Part shown: positions 1 through 9,521 of the stretch, in pieces
Numbering within the stretch: position 1 is the stretch's first letter
Layout: each line of letters opens with the position of its first letter
Assembly (NCBI GenBank): GCA_002753515.1
Contig: PEAK01000038.1
Location: 1 to 41,818, forward strand
Source of the DNA: Magnetococcales bacterium
GTDB taxonomy: Bacteria; Pseudomonadota; Magnetococcia; Magnetococcales; UBA8363
DNA length: 41,818 bases
Direction: 5' to 3'
Translations under genes and position numbers: made by a program
The notes under the pieces: model-generated
What the model was told of the DNA's origin: nothing
The model's input: the letters and a program-made list of their open reading frames with translations, nothing else
Databases searched by the model: none

Positions 1-121
1 GCCTGCGGCTTCCTTCAGATCCCACCTCACGGTGGACACCCTTGCCGTCCGGCTAACAGTTCCCCTTGCCGGGCCTGTAGGGGACTTTCACCCCCAAGTA
101 AGTGCGCCCTGCCGGGCGCAC
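1..121 (-). mobile_element. 5' end of a class IIC group II intron (continues off the left edge)
   Basis: Read on the minus strand from position 121, the sequence begins GTGCGCCCGGC and continues with GGGGGTGAAAGTCCCC, AACTGTTAGCC, GCAAGGGTGTCC and ATCTGAAGGAAGCCG. From memory, these blocks occur in the same order in domain I of the Oceanobacillus iheyensis class IIC group II intron, and GTGCG fits the group II 5' splice-site consensus (GUGYG). Only the first ~121 nt of the ribozyme are in the window; the reverse transcriptase/maturase and the 3' end must lie to the left. The intron starts directly after the T-tract of the sdh terminator, the usual insertion site of class C introns. Whether it is still mobile cannot be judged. 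Confidence 0.85.
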
Positions 122-151
122 AAAAACGAAAGCCACCCGTCACCGGATGGC
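122..151 (-). terminator. Rho-independent terminator of the sdh operon, interrupted by the intron
   Basis: On the minus strand GCCATCC, a six-base loop and GGGTGGC form a 7-bp stem (one G-U pair) at 151-132. It is followed by TTTCGTTTTT at 131-122. It lies about 80 nt downstream of the sdhE stop codon. The T-tract ends exactly at the 5' splice site of the group II intron, which shows how the intron chose its site. Confidence 0.8.
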
Positions 152-230
152 CTTCGACCAATCACCCCAAACAAATCAACTCACGACACTCAGGAAAAAC
201 ACCAACGCCATTCCCTGATGTCACCCCCCA

Positions 231-1115
231 TTATAGCCCCTTGGAACGCAGGATCGGTCTGGGATCGACGTGCAACCGTTCCAATCCCAACTCGGTCGCA
301 TCAATGCCCATCGAAGCACCCAACAATTGGGCAAAGTTCATCTCCGGCAGGTTGATGGAACGATTCAACACTTTTTCCGCCGGCATTTGATAGGCACTCA
401 TGGACATGTCACACAAGGTACAGGGGCTGATCATGAGTTCCGCACCATTATCCTTGGCGTCGATACAGTTTTTACCCACCATGGAACGCATTTCGGTGGG
501 GTCCGACAACATGACATGGAAGCCACAACATTTACGCGATCCGCTGTAGGAAACCGGGGAACCACCCAACAAGGTGATCAAACGATCCAGATGGTCCGCT
601 TCATCTCCCGCCTTGGATTCGTAAATTTCCGAAGGACGCAGGTTATGGCAACCGTAGAACGGAGCCACTTTCAACCCTTGCAACGGACGGGTGATCTTGC
701 TCTTCAGCAATTTTTGATCCACCTGATCGGTCACCACCCACAGCAAATGTTGCACTTTGATGGTGGCGTTGTAGGGTCGGACGCCCGCTTTTTTCAATAC
801 GCCGTTGATCTTTTCCAAGATGTCCGGCTCATGCTTGAAGCGATAATTGGCGTGACTCAAGGTTTGCAGGCAGGTGTTGCAGATGGTGCAAATGTTACGC
901 CCCGCCGCCTCGGCTTCTGAAAGGATACGCGCCGCCACGGCCAGCGAAAAGGCCAGCTTGGCTTCACGCAGACTGACTGCTCCACAACAGGAGGCCCTGG
1001 GCATGGGATGCAACGTGATACCCAACTCCCGTGCCACGGCTTGCGCCGCACTTTTGGCCTCTTTTTGCACCTGTTTGCCAGCGCAACCAGGATAAAAGGA
1101 AAATTCCAGAGACAT
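231..1115 (-). CDS. sdhE: SdhE-type subunit (CCG-domain, heterodisulfide reductase subunit B-like) of succinate dehydrogenase/fumarate reductase
   Basis: 294-residue protein with two cysteine-rich CCG domains. The first has YPGC near residue 8, SCCGA near 43 and CTICNTC near 77. The second has YGCHN, KCCGFH and PCTLCDMS in the C-terminal half. Such domains bind a special [4Fe-4S] cluster in HdrB and in the SdhE subunit of type E enzymes. There SdhE replaces the haem-bearing SdhC/SdhD anchors and joins the complex to the membrane and quinone pool, perhaps through amphipathic helices. It is the last gene of sdhABE, 25 nt after sdhB, with a good ribosome binding site (GGGAG 8 nt before ATG). The name is sometimes also used for a FAD-assembly factor, which this is not. 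Confidence 0.85.
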   Translation of the reverse strand: MSLEFSFYPGCAGKQVQKEAKSAAQAVARELGITLHPMPRASCCGAVSLREAKLAFSLAVAARILSEAEAAGRNICTICNTCLQTLSHANYRFKHEPDILEKINGVLKKAGVRPYNATIKVQHLLWVVTDQVDQKLLKSKITRPLQGLKVAPFYGCHNLRPSEIYESKAGDEADHLDRLITLLGGSPVSYSGSRKCCGFHVMLSDPTEMRSMVGKNCIDAKDNGAELMISPCTLCDMSMSAYQMPAEKVLNRSINLPEMNFAQLLGASMGIDATELGLERLHVDPRPILRSKGL

Positions 1116-1140
1116 GTTCTATTCTCCCAGATACCGGCCC

Positions 1141-2127
1141 CTATTCGGGTGCCACCTCTTTGGCCTTGGTCTCAACATCCAAGGGGTTCTCTTCGAGAAT
1201 CCTGAAGATATTGCCCAATTCTTCGACCCCGTCACACTTGTGGGGAAATGGCGAAGGGATTTTACCCTTTTTCATCAAATGCAGCGCCATTCCCAACTCA
1301 CCCAAGGTGCCCACGATGCCGATGGTGCGTTGCATCAGGGTGAATTCGTTGAGATCGCCCGTTTTTTGAATATCGCCGTGGAAGGCCAACGCATGCTTTT
1401 GACCCGGACCATCGACGAAACCTTTTTGCATCCCCCGAGCCCTGAGCTTGACAATGGCCTCCATGGGTTTGACATCCTTGGGGCAGGTCTCGACGCACTG
1501 GGCGCACCGGCAACAACTCCACATTTGATGCATTTCGGAGAGTTCCCGCAGGCGCTCGGTTTTTTTACCTTCACGCGGGTCGGAGACGAAGCGAAACGCC
1601 TTGGCCAACGCCGCCGGGCCGATAAATTTGTCACTCACCTCCGCCATGGTGCAGTCGGAATAACAACTGCCGCACATGATGCATTGGGTGACGTGGTTCA
1701 CCTGATCGTATGAGGACCGACCGACATTTTTATCGGTTTCGGGCCCCTCCTGCAGATAGGGCTTGATCTTTTGCACATGGTTGTAGAACGGACGGATATC
1801 CACCACCATATCCTTGAGGATGGGTTGGTTGGACATGGGGGAGACATGAATCACCCCATTGGCATCCGCCACTTTTTCCACATGGGTTTTACAGGCCAGG
1901 CGCGTGCGTCCGCTGATTTTCATGGCGCACGAACCGCAAATCGCCGAACGACACGACATGCGATAGGTCAGCGTCCCATCCTGCTGCCCCTTGATCCGCT
2001 CCAGGCAGATCAGCACCGTGGTTGTAGGTTCTGCCGACAGCTTGTAATCCTGCCAACGGGATTCCACTTTGCCATCGCCAGTGACCTTGTTGCGCTGAAC
2101 TCGAAACGTATAGGTCTTTTCAGCCAT
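1141..2127 (-). CDS. sdhB: Succinate dehydrogenase/fumarate reductase iron-sulfur subunit
   Basis: Electron-transfer subunit carrying electrons from SdhA flavin to quinone. The N-terminal ferredoxin domain has CRSAICGSCAMKI plus a later Cys (RLACKT) for the [2Fe-2S] cluster. The C-terminal domain has CIMCGSCYSDC and CCRCAQCVETCPKD for the [4Fe-4S] and [3Fe-4S] clusters. I chose the ATG at 2127 (328 residues) because TTTGGAG lies just upstream; an in-frame ATG 12 nt earlier has no such site. The protein is about 90 residues longer than classical SdhB (~240). The added C-terminal tail, after the last cluster motif, is like that of SdhB in SdhABE/MfrABE-type complexes. It lies 76 nt after sdhA and just before sdhE. 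Confidence 0.93.
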   Translation of the reverse strand: MAEKTYTFRVQRNKVTGDGKVESRWQDYKLSAEPTTTVLICLERIKGQQDGTLTYRMSCRSAICGSCAMKISGRTRLACKTHVEKVADANGVIHVSPMSNQPILKDMVVDIRPFYNHVQKIKPYLQEGPETDKNVGRSSYDQVNHVTQCIMCGSCYSDCTMAEVSDKFIGPAALAKAFRFVSDPREGKKTERLRELSEMHQMWSCCRCAQCVETCPKDVKPMEAIVKLRARGMQKGFVDGPGQKHALAFHGDIQKTGDLNEFTLMQRTIGIVGTLGELGMALHLMKKGKIPSPFPHKCDGVEELGNIFRILEENPLDVETKAKEVAPE

Positions 2128-2203
2128 AACCGACTCCAAATGGTCTTACGGAAGGTTGGGCTCCGGTCATCAATCCCTCCGGGCGGCCCATCCCCCTTCC
2201 ATG

Positions 2204-3904
2204 TCAGTAAGTCCGATCCATGGGTTTGTACTTGGGATTACCCACGGTACGAACATCCTCATAACTCAGCACCACCCGCTTTTTGGCGGCATCCCATTTG
2301 CTGATGGTGTGCTTACGCCAATTGGCGTCATCACGTTCCTTGAAATCGGTCCGGGAATGGGCACCCCGGGATTCCGTGCGCGCCACGGCACCGCGAACAA
2401 TACATTCCGCCAGGTCGATCAGGTTGCGCAACTCCCAGGCCCGGAGCAGATCGACGTTAAACACCGTCGATTTATCATCCAGATGGACCTTTTCATAGCC
2501 GTCACGCCATTCAGGAATCATCCCTTCAATGGTTTTCAAAGATTCGGGGGTGCGGAACACGGCGCAATGAAGGTTCATGGCGGTTGCCATTTTTTCATGG
2601 AGCTGCGACGGACGCAGGCCGGAATCTTTACGTTTCTTCAAGGCGTCGATCTCGGCCTTGACCTCTTCCACCGCTTCCATGGGGAAATCGCGATACGGCT
2701 TGCCCTTTTCCTTGGCCATGGCGGCACTGGCATAATGACCGGTGATCTTGCCAAAAACGATGGTATCCAACAAGGAGTTGCCACCCAGGCGGTTGGCCCC
2801 ATGCACCGAAACGCATGCCGCCTCGCCCGCGGAAAACAATCCTTTCACCGGGGCCTCGCCCCATTTGTCGGTACGGATGCCACCCATGGAATAATGCACC
2901 GTCGGGCGAATGGGAATGGGTGCCAGGATGGGGTCAACCCCCTCCAGATCCATCGCCAATTCGCGAATCTGCGGCAGCCGCTCCATGATTTTTTCCGCCC
3001 CGAGATGACGCAGGTCCAACAGGATGGCCCCGTTCACCCCACGCCCTTCCATGATCTCGGTCTGTTCCGCCCGCGCCACAACGTCACGGGAGGCGAGTTC
3101 TTTTTTCTTGGGTGCGTAACGCCCCATGAAACGCTCGCCTTCGGAATTGATGAGGATACCACCCTCACCCCGGGCGCCCTCGGTCACCAACACCCCCGTT
3201 GTCAGGAGGCCGGTGGGATGGAACTGCACAAATTCCATGTCGGCCAGCGGCACGCCCGCACGCATCGCCAAAGCCATACCGTCACCGGTATTGGTTGTTG
3301 CGTTGGTGTTGGAAATATACACCCGGCCATAACCACCCGTCGCCATCAAAAGTCCACGACTGCGCACCGGAAACACTTCACCCGTCTTCATGTCGTAGCA
3401 CACCACGCCGACGATGACCCCTTCCTTGTCGGCCACGACCTTGAAGATACTCACCTCTTCGTACACTTTCACCCGAGCCTTGACCAACTGCTCCCACAGG
3501 GTGTGCAACAACACCTGACCGGTACGGTCGGCGGCGTAACAGGTGCGGTCAAAGCTGGCGCCGCCAAAGGCGCGCTGGGCGATGATGCCACCTTCAAAAC
3601 GGGAAAAGGGGGTCCCCATGGCATCCATTTCCAGAATGCACTCGGGAGCCTCCTGACACATCAGGTCGATCGCATCTTCGTCGCCGATGTAGTCTGCCCC
3701 TTTGACCGTATCGAAGGCATGGGATTCCCGGGAATCCTCGGGATTGATGGCGGCGTTGATCCCCCCCTGAGCAGCGCAGGAATGGCTGCGCAAAGGGTGA
3801 ATTTTGGTGATGATCGCCACATCGATACCCGCTTTGGCCCCTTCCAGGGCGGCACGCATGCCCGACAATCCGGCCCCAACAATGACCAGGTCATGGCTAT
3901 TCAT
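2204..3904 (-). CDS. sdhA: Succinate dehydrogenase/fumarate reductase flavoprotein subunit
   Basis: Catalytic subunit that interconverts succinate and fumarate in the TCA cycle or anaerobic respiration. The N-terminal dinucleotide fold is [16 protein letters not shown]. The motif [14 protein letters not shown] supplies the His that usually carries covalent FAD. Active-site blocks include [20 protein letters not shown] and [10 protein letters not shown] chose ATG 3904 (566 residues) because GGGAGGAAAT is directly upstream; an in-frame ATG 15 nt earlier lies before that site. There is no twin-arginine signal, so the enzyme faces the cytoplasm, unlike the periplasmic MfrA of Campylobacter/Wolinella. 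No SdhC or SdhD gene is nearby; SdhE takes that place. First gene of the operon. Confidence 0.95.
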   Translation of the reverse strand: MNSHDLVIVGAGLSGMRAALEGAKAGIDVAIITKIHPLRSHSCAAQGGINAAINPEDSRESHAFDTVKGADYIGDEDAIDLMCQEAPECILEMDAMGTPFSRFEGGIIAQRAFGGASFDRTCYAADRTGQVLLHTLWEQLVKARVKVYEEVSIFKVVADKEGVIVGVVCYDMKTGEVFPVRSRGLLMATGGYGRVYISNTNATTNTGDGMALAMRAGVPLADMEFVQFHPTGLLTTGVLVTEGARGEGGILINSEGERFMGRYAPKKKELASRDVVARAEQTEIMEGRGVNGAILLDLRHLGAEKIMERLPQIRELAMDLEGVDPILAPIPIRPTVHYSMGGIRTDKWGEAPVKGLFSAGEAACVSVHGANRLGGNSLLDTIVFGKITGHYASAAMAKEKGKPYRDFPMEAVEEVKAEIDALKKRKDSGLRPSQLHEKMATAMNLHCAVFRTPESLKTIEGMIPEWRDGYEKVHLDDKSTVFNVDLLRAWELRNLIDLAECIVRGAVARTESRGAHSRTDFKERDDANWRKHTISKWDAAKKRVVLSYEDVRTVGNPKYKPMDRTY

Positions 3905-4371
3905 ATTTCCTCCCAACATTGCGTCCCCCGGAAGAAAAAAGCATCTTTTTCCCTTTGGGAGACCGACCTAACCTTGGATTCACCTCTGAACCCAATGAAC
4001 ATACAATTAGACTGACGGTCCGAGCCATGACCCGGACTTCTCAAAGCCACCCCCGCAGCACCCATCGACCCTCTGAATCGGCTCCACCCCACACCGATTT
4101 CCCATCAATAAAATCAATTCCAATGACACAGTAATGAAATTCCGTTATAGCGCTATCGAGGGGACTATAGCAACCCATCCCCCCCTTGTCAAAACACTCT
4201 TTCACCCCGACGCATATTTTATGACACAATCTGACAAAGCATCACCGGATTTGCCCGAGGGATCTTCCTTATGTTAATAAAGATTATGGACGCCGTTTTC
4301 CCCAGCAACCCCGTCAAAAAAAAGCCGTCACCCCGGGATCATCCAACCTTTCAACCCCCTTCAGGTCAATC
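3905..4371. other. Divergent intergenic region between sdhA and leuS
   Basis: 467 nt with no convincing gene. It holds the sdh promoter (4164-4192) and a transcript leader of about 250 nt before the sdhA start codon, which is long enough to host regulation, but I see no known riboswitch. The leuS side (4200-4371) has no clear promoter and only a weak CAGG before the ATG. Short open frames here have no recognisable protein features. Confidence 0.6.
4164..4192 (-). promoter_or_regulatory. Sigma70-type promoter of the sdhABE operon, with palindrome at the start site
   Basis: On the minus strand a perfect TTGACA (4192-4187), a 17-nt spacer and TATAGT (4169-4164) make a near-consensus promoter. 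Transcription should start near 4157. The perfect palindrome ATAGCGCTAT at 4147-4156 covers about +1 to +10, where a repressor could bind. Confidence 0.75.
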
Positions 4372-6975
4372 ATGAGCGCATCGGAAAACCAGGAAATTCG
4401 TTACAATCCCCAGGTCGTCGAGGCCAAATGGCAGCAAATCTGGGAAACCAACAAAACCTTTCGCGCCCTGGAGGACAATAATCGGGAAAAATTTTATTGC
4501 CTGGTGATGTTCCCCTATCCCTCCGGACGCATCCACATGGGCCATGTACGCAATTACGCCATCGGCGATGTCATTGCCCGTCACCAGCGCATGCTTGGAA
4601 AAAACGTCCTGAACCCAATGGGTTGGGACGCCTTCGGCATGCCGGCTGAAAACGCCGCAAGGCAACAAAATTCCCATCCCGCCACATGGACCTACGCCAA
4701 CATCGCGTTCATGCGCCAGGAATTGAAATCCATGGGACTGGCTTACGATTGGGATCGGGAACTGGCCACCTGCGATGCCGACTACGCCCATTGGGAGCAG
4801 ATGCTCTTTTTAAAACTGTATGCCCGTGGATTGGTGTACCGTAAAAATTCCCTGGTCAACTGGGATCCGGTGGACCAAACCGTCCTCGCCAACGAACAGG
4901 TAATTGATGGTCGGGGGTGGCGCAGTGGTGCCCTGGTGGAGCGGCGGGAATTGTCACAATGGTTTTTGCGCATCACCGCCTACGCCGACGAATTGTTGGC
5001 TGGTTTGGAGCAACTCCCCGATTGGCCGCAAACCGTCCGCACCATGCAGGCCAACTGGATCGGCAAAAGCCACGGCTTGGAATTCGCCTTCGCCATCGAC
5101 GGCCTCACGGAAACCTTGCCGGTCTACACCACCCGCCCCGACACCATCATGGGCGTAACATTCTGCTCGGTCGCGGCGGAACACCCTTTGGCCCAACGTG
5201 TCGCCGCCACCGATCCCAAAGCTACCGCCTTCATCCAGGAGTGCCAACAAACAGGTACCAGCGAAGAAGCCCTGGAACGCCTGGAAAAAAAAGGGTACGA
5301 CACCGGCTTCAAAGCCATTCACCCCCTGACCGGGGCCAAAGTTCCCATCTTTATCGCCAATTTCGTCCTCATGAGCTACGGCACCGGGGCCGTCATGGCA
5401 GTCCCCGCCCACGATCAACGCGATTTTGAATTCGCCCGAGCCCATGATCTGCCCATCCACGTCGTCATCCAACCTCCCGGTGCGCCCCTCGATGGTGCCA
5501 CCCTGAAAGAAGCCTGGACCGGGCCGGGAACCATGGTCAACTCCGGCCCCTTCGACGGACTGGACAACGAAACCGGAAAAATCAAGGTGATGGAAACCTT
5601 TGTGGAACGGCACCTGGGCCAACAACGAACCCATTACCGTCTGCGGGATTGGGGCATTTCCCGGCAACGCTATTGGGGTAATCCCATTCCCATGATTCAT
5701 TGCCCGCAATGTGGCGTCGTCCCCGTCCCGGAAACGGAATTACCCATCAAACTGCCCGAACAAGTCGATTTTAATGTCCAGGGCAATCCGCTGGATCACC
5801 TGCCCTCCTTCACCCGCGTTTCCTGCCCGCAATGCCATGCCCCAGCCCGCCGCGAAACCGATACCATGGATACTTTCATGGAATCCTCCTGGTATTTTTT
5901 GCGCTATTGCTGCCGCGATTGCCAGGACGCCCCCCTGGACAAAAACCGGGTCGATCATTGGATGCCGGTGGATCAATACATCGGCGGCATCGAACATGCC
6001 GTCCTGCACCTGCTGTACGCCCGTTTTTTCCACAAAGCATTGCGCGACGAGGGGTTGGTGACCACCGACGAACCATTCCGGCGTTTGCTGACCCAGGGGA
6101 TGGTGCGCAAAGATACCCTGTCCTGTCCCAACCATGGCTGGCGCTACCCCAAAGAGGTACAGACAAGCGCGGGGGGAGAACTGGTGTGTTGCGAATGCCA
6201 GCAACCCGTCGTGGTCGGACGTAATGAAAAAATGTCTAAAAGCAAACACAATGTCGTCGATCCGGCGGAATTGATCCAAAGCTATGGTGCCGACACCGCA
6301 CGATTGTTCATGTTATTCGCCGCCCCGCCGCAGCAAGACCTGGAATGGAGCGATACCGGGGTCGATGGTGCCTGGCGCTTTCTCAACCGCTTGTGGCGCA
6401 TGGTCCGGGAAACAGCACCCTGGGTTGCGGATATCCCCCCCGCTACCACGACCCCCGAAAACGCCGAACTGAAAACAGTGCGCACCAAAACCCATGAAAC
6501 CATCGATCGGGTCAGTCGCGATCTGGAACGCTTTCAATTCAACACCGCCATCGCCGCCGTCATGGAATTGGTCAACGCCGGAACCCGTTGGTTGGCGGAT
6601 CACCCTTTGCAGGAGGCCGACCCGGTCGCCAAATCCATCCTGCGCGAATTGGCGGAAACAACCGTCCAGCTCCTCAATCCCCTGGTCCCCCACATCACCG
6701 AAGAGTTGTGGCAAACCCTGGGACACCCCCGGGGCCTCGACCAACACCCCTGGCCTCAAGCCGATCCCAATGCCCTGGTTCGCGAACAAATGACGATCAT
6801 CCTCCAGGTCAATGGCAAATTGCGTTCCCGTCTCCAGGTCGCAACCGATATCGATGAGGAAACGCTGAAATCCCAGGCATTGAACGATTCCGCCTTGGCC
6901 CCACACCTCCAGGGAAAAACCATTGTCAAAATCATCGTTGTCCCGGGAAGGTTGGTCAATATCGTCGTTCGATAA
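4372..6975 (+). CDS. leuS: Leucine--tRNA ligase
   Basis: Class Ia aminoacyl-tRNA synthetase charging tRNA-Leu in the cytoplasm. It is 867 residues long, close to the E. coli enzyme (860). The HIGH-type signature is [15 protein letters not shown] near residue 53. The CP1 editing domain includes TTRPDTIMG and [18 protein letters not shown], with the conserved Thr-rich stretch and Asp needed to hydrolyse mischarged tRNA. The KMSKS loop is [14 protein letters not shown] near residue 620. The C-terminal anticodon-binding and leucine-specific regions are intact. Zinc-type Cys pairs (CPQC, CPNHG..CCEC) are present. It appears to be monocistronic, divergent from sdhABE and followed by an AT-richer nuclease gene. 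Confidence 0.97.
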   Translation: MSASENQEIRYNPQVVEAKWQQIWETNKTFRALEDNNREKFYCLVMFPYPSGRIHMGHVRNYAIGDVIARHQRMLGKNVLNPMGWDAFGMPAENAARQQNSHPATWTYANIAFMRQELKSMGLAYDWDRELATCDADYAHWEQMLFLKLYARGLVYRKNSLVNWDPVDQTVLANEQVIDGRGWRSGALVERRELSQWFLRITAYADELLAGLEQLPDWPQTVRTMQANWIGKSHGLEFAFAIDGLTETLPVYTTRPDTIMGVTFCSVAAEHPLAQRVAATDPKATAFIQECQQTGTSEEALERLEKKGYDTGFKAIHPLTGAKVPIFIANFVLMSYGTGAVMAVPAHDQRDFEFARAHDLPIHVVIQPPGAPLDGATLKEAWTGPGTMVNSGPFDGLDNETGKIKVMETFVERHLGQQRTHYRLRDWGISRQRYWGNPIPMIHCPQCGVVPVPETELPIKLPEQVDFNVQGNPLDHLPSFTRVSCPQCHAPARRETDTMDTFMESSWYFLRYCCRDCQDAPLDKNRVDHWMPVDQYIGGIEHAVLHLLYARFFHKALRDEGLVTTDEPFRRLLTQGMVRKDTLSCPNHGWRYPKEVQTSAGGELVCCECQQPVVVGRNEKMSKSKHNVVDPAELIQSYGADTARLFMLFAAPPQQDLEWSDTGVDGAWRFLNRLWRMVRETAPWVADIPPATTTPENAELKTVRTKTHETIDRVSRDLERFQFNTAIAAVMELVNAGTRWLADHPLQEADPVAKSILRELAETTVQLLNPLVPHITEELWQTLGHPRGLDQHPWPQADPNALVREQMTIILQVNGKLRSRLQVATDIDEETLKSQALNDSALAPHLQGKTIVKIIVVPGRLVNIVVR

Positions 6976-7056
6976 GCCGATCCCAGTTCAAAGCCCCACG
7001 GTTTTGCAGTTGTTTTTTTTCTCTCTAATGGGGCATCATGTCCCTGGTACGCTATT

Positions 7057-8019
7057 ATGAGCAAGATTGCCCACCCGCATGACCGTTTCCTGAAGATCCT
7101 GCTCTCAGATCCAGAAAGAGCGGCATACCTGCTTCGTGAACGGCTTCCGGTCGAAATATCGGAGTTGCTGTCCGATGAACTCCCGGAGTTGGTTTCCGGC
7201 TCCTTCGTTGATCTGGAACTCCAAGAGTATCTGACAGACCGACTTTTTCGGGTAAAGACCGTTCATGGACATGAAGCTTTCTTGTATACCTTGATTGACC
7301 ATAAGAGCTATCCAGATCGATTTGTAGCGTGGCAATTATTGAGGTATATGGTCAGAACACTTGAGCAATGGGAACGAGAAAATCCAGAATGGAAACGACT
7401 ACCAGCTATTGTTCCATTGGTCGTATACCACGGAGCGGACAAATGGCGCATTCCAAATAATTTCCTGGCGTTGGTAGATGCACCAACGGGGTGGCGGCCA
7501 TACCTTCTGGATTTCAAGTTTTCCCTTTTCGATTTGGGCCATGTTGAGGATCAGAAGCTTTCTAAACAGCCATACCTGAGGGCTTGGTTGTTGGCCGCAA
7601 AGTATGCAACGAGGGATGGGAAGCAACTTGAGATCAAGGATTTTCTCGTTGAAGTTTTGACAGATGTTCCATCCGATGACTTCATGATCATCATGCGGTA
7701 TGTGGTGGAAACGTACAGGCGTTACGATGAAAAGGATGTCCGGGAAATTATTCGGCGGGTGCGTCCAGGGGAGGAAGAGAAAATGATGTCACAATTTGCG
7801 CAAAGTGTTATTGAGAACACGAATCCAAAATGGGTTCTGATGGTTCAGCAAAAAGAGGCTGCATCCATGTTGATGCGCCTATTGCAACGCCGCTTTGGCT
7901 CCATACCCGACTGGGCCAGCGAAAAGATCGCCAAAGCCGAGCTATCCTCCCTGGAGGAATGGAGCCTCCGATTTGTGGATGCCCAGTCCCTGGACGATGT
8001 TTTCTCGGACAAGGTGTGA
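7057..8019 (+). CDS. Rpn family PD-(D/E)XK nuclease / putative transposase with DUF4351-like tail
   Basis: 320-residue protein of the YhgA/Rpn family (Transposase_31). Some members are recombination-promoting DNA endonucleases. The N-terminus (HPHDRFLKILLSDPERAAYL) is the family's opening signature. The core has an acidic residue in LTDRLFRV and then FLYTLIDHKSYPDR, with an Asp where many members have Glu before the HK pair. So the catalytic site is plausible but slightly altered. Residues ~270-315 (LLQRRFGSIPDW..EEWSLRFVDAQSL) form a DUF4351-like tail, nearly repeated at the right edge of the window (41338-41500). The body is more AT-rich by eye than leuS and rhlE, a sign of transfer. No transposon ends flank it directly. 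The ribosome binding site is weak. Confidence 0.85.
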   Translation: MSKIAHPHDRFLKILLSDPERAAYLLRERLPVEISELLSDELPELVSGSFVDLELQEYLTDRLFRVKTVHGHEAFLYTLIDHKSYPDRFVAWQLLRYMVRTLEQWERENPEWKRLPAIVPLVVYHGADKWRIPNNFLALVDAPTGWRPYLLDFKFSLFDLGHVEDQKLSKQPYLRAWLLAAKYATRDGKQLEIKDFLVEVLTDVPSDDFMIIMRYVVETYRRYDEKDVREIIRRVRPGEEEKMMSQFAQSVIENTNPKWVLMVQQKEAASMLMRLLQRRFGSIPDWASEKIAKAELSSLEEWSLRFVDAQSLDDVFSDKV

Positions 8020-8113
8020 CGCCTTTTTCCGAGAAAGTTGGCAATTTAGCTTAACCAACTGTCACATCTTGGGGTCCACCATAGGAATACAACCACCGAT
8101 TCCACCGCGCTTA

Positions 8114-8232
8114 TAGCGAAGAAGGTTGACATCCCGCCGCCCATGAACTAGCGTGGCCTCATGGGCGGCTGATTATTCTGCGGTGGGGTTGGACGTTCCA
8201 GATCATCCAATGGCACCCACCCTTCTTCGCTA
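8114..8232. repeat. TA-flanked inverted-repeat element (MITE-like) or structured rhlE leader
   Basis: GCGAAGAAGG at 8116-8125 is perfectly inverted at 8221-8230 (CCTTCTTCGC), and each outer end is flanked by TA (8114-8115 and 8231-8232). TA duplication plus short terminal repeats is the footprint of IS630/Tc1-mariner-type miniature elements. Inside is a perfect 10-bp hairpin: CCGCCCATGA at 8137-8146 and TCATGGGCGG at 8159-8168. The right repeat ends next to the AGGA ribosome binding site of rhlE (8232-8235), so folding could also hide the translation start. CCACCGC at 8102-8108 and GCGGTGG at 8180-8186 offer a competing pairing. A perfect TTGACA at 8126-8131 lacks a good -10. No transposase of this type is in the window. 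Confidence 0.5.
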
Positions 8233-8240
8233 GGAATCAT

Positions 8241-9521
8241 GTGTCCCCATTCGCTCCGCTGAATCTATCCGCGACCATTCAATCCACTCTGGCCAAGATC
8301 GGCTACCTGGAACCCACGCCCATCCAAATTCAAGCCATACCCCCGGTACTTTCGGGGCGCGACCTGTTGGGTATCGCCCAGACCGGAACCGGCAAAACCG
8401 CCGCCTTTGCCTTGCCCATTCTCGACCTGCTGGCGAAAAAAAAATCCCTTGCCCAAAACCGCCCCATCCGCTGTCTCATACTCACCCCAACCAGGGAACT
8501 CGCAGCCCAGGTCGGTGAAAGCATTCGCGAATTCGGCAAAAATCTTCGCTTGGTCCATACCGTCATCTTTGGCGGCGTTGGGCAAAATCCCCAGGTCAGG
8601 GCACTCCAGCGCGGGGTGGATATCCTCGTCGCCACCCCGGGTCGTCTCCTGGACCTGAAAAATCAAGGTCACGTCCGACTGGGACACACGGAAATTTTCG
8701 TCCTCGATGAAGCGGACCGCATGTTGGACATGGGATTCATCCATGACATCCGCAAAGTGTCCGCCGCACTGCCCAAAAAACGGCAAACACTTCTTTTTTC
8801 GGCCACCATGCCGACTGAAATCGCCAGCTTGGCCACCAGTCTGCTGCACGATCCCCTGGAAGTGGCGGTGACCGCCCGTGCAACCCTGGTGGAAGGAATC
8901 AACCAAAAAGTGTTGCTGGTGGAAAAAGCCCACAAACCGCAACTCTTGAAACATTGTCTGGAGCAAGAAAATATTGAACGTGCGTTGGTGTTCACCAGAA
9001 CAAAGCACGGAGCGGACCGCTTGGCCAAGGGATTGACGAAACAGTCAGTACAAGTGGAAGCCATTCATGGCAACAAATCCCAAAATGCCCGAACGGAAGC
9101 CTTGCGTAAATTCAAAGCGGGCCAGATCCGGGTCCTGGTGGCCACGGATATCGCCGCACGGGGTATCGATATCCGTGAAGTCAGTCATGTCATCAACTTT
9201 GACATGCCGCTGGAACCTGAAAATTACATCCATCGGGTTGGCCGAACGGCGCGAGCTGGTCGCACGGGCGTTGCCATATCCTTCTGCGACACCTCGGAAC
9301 GCAAATACCTCACCGCCATCGAGCGCATTCTGCGTAGCAAGGTGCCATTGGATCTGAACCATCCCTTCCACTGCGCCCAGGAAGCTCCCACGCCATCAGT
9401 CCCCCCCAGCCCGCAAAAAAAGAAATTCGCCACCCATGCCAAACGAAGGCGGCGCAGTCCCAATCGAACCGAATCGGGCCGCCCGACGTCGGGTAAATCA
9501 TTGCCAATCGTCCAAGGTTGA
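8241..9521 (+). CDS. rhlE: DEAD-box ATP-dependent RNA helicase, RhlE-like
   Basis: Unwinds RNA duplexes in ribosome assembly or RNA decay. All helicase motifs are visible in order: Q motif (EPTPIQIQAIP), AQTGTGKT, PTRELA, VLDEADRML, LFSATMP, VFTRTKHGAD, VLVATDIAARGIDI and HRVGRTARAG. The start is GTG 8241, which gives the usual opening FAPLNLSATIQSTLAKIGYLEPTPIQ in pieces, with AGGA 5 nt upstream. The overlapping ATG at 8239 is out of frame. The last ~50 residues are basic (KKKFATHAKRRRRSP), as in many RhlE tails that hold RNA. The leader is rich in inverted repeats, which could make expression structure- or temperature-dependent. Its 3' end overlaps the convergent AbrB-type gene by 24 nt. 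Confidence 0.93.
   Translation: MSPFAPLNLSATIQSTLAKIGYLEPTPIQIQAIPPVLSGRDLLGIAQTGTGKTAAFALPILDLLAKKKSLAQNRPIRCLILTPTRELAAQVGESIREFGKNLRLVHTVIFGGVGQNPQVRALQRGVDILVATPGRLLDLKNQGHVRLGHTEIFVLDEADRMLDMGFIHDIRKVSAALPKKRQTLLFSATMPTEIASLATSLLHDPLEVAVTARATLVEGINQKVLLVEKAHKPQLLKHCLEQENIERALVFTRTKHGADRLAKGLTKQSVQVEAIHGNKSQNARTEALRKFKAGQIRVLVATDIAARGIDIREVSHVINFDMPLEPENYIHRVGRTARAGRTGVAISFCDTSERKYLTAIERILRSKVPLDLNHPFHCAQEAPTPSVPPSPQKKKFATHAKRRRRSPNRTESGRPTSGKSLPIVQG

Noticed and set aside
2156-4015. Plus-strand open frame of 619 codons opposite sdhA
   Set aside because: It lies antisense to sdhA, whose motifs, length and ribosome binding site are certain. The frame is His/Gly-rich and without domain features; it is open only because of the codon use of sdhA.
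8126-8154. TTGACA as a full promoter of rhlE
   Set aside because: The -35 is perfect, but the best -10 at 17 nt is TAGCGT, only a weak match, so I did not list it as a promoter.
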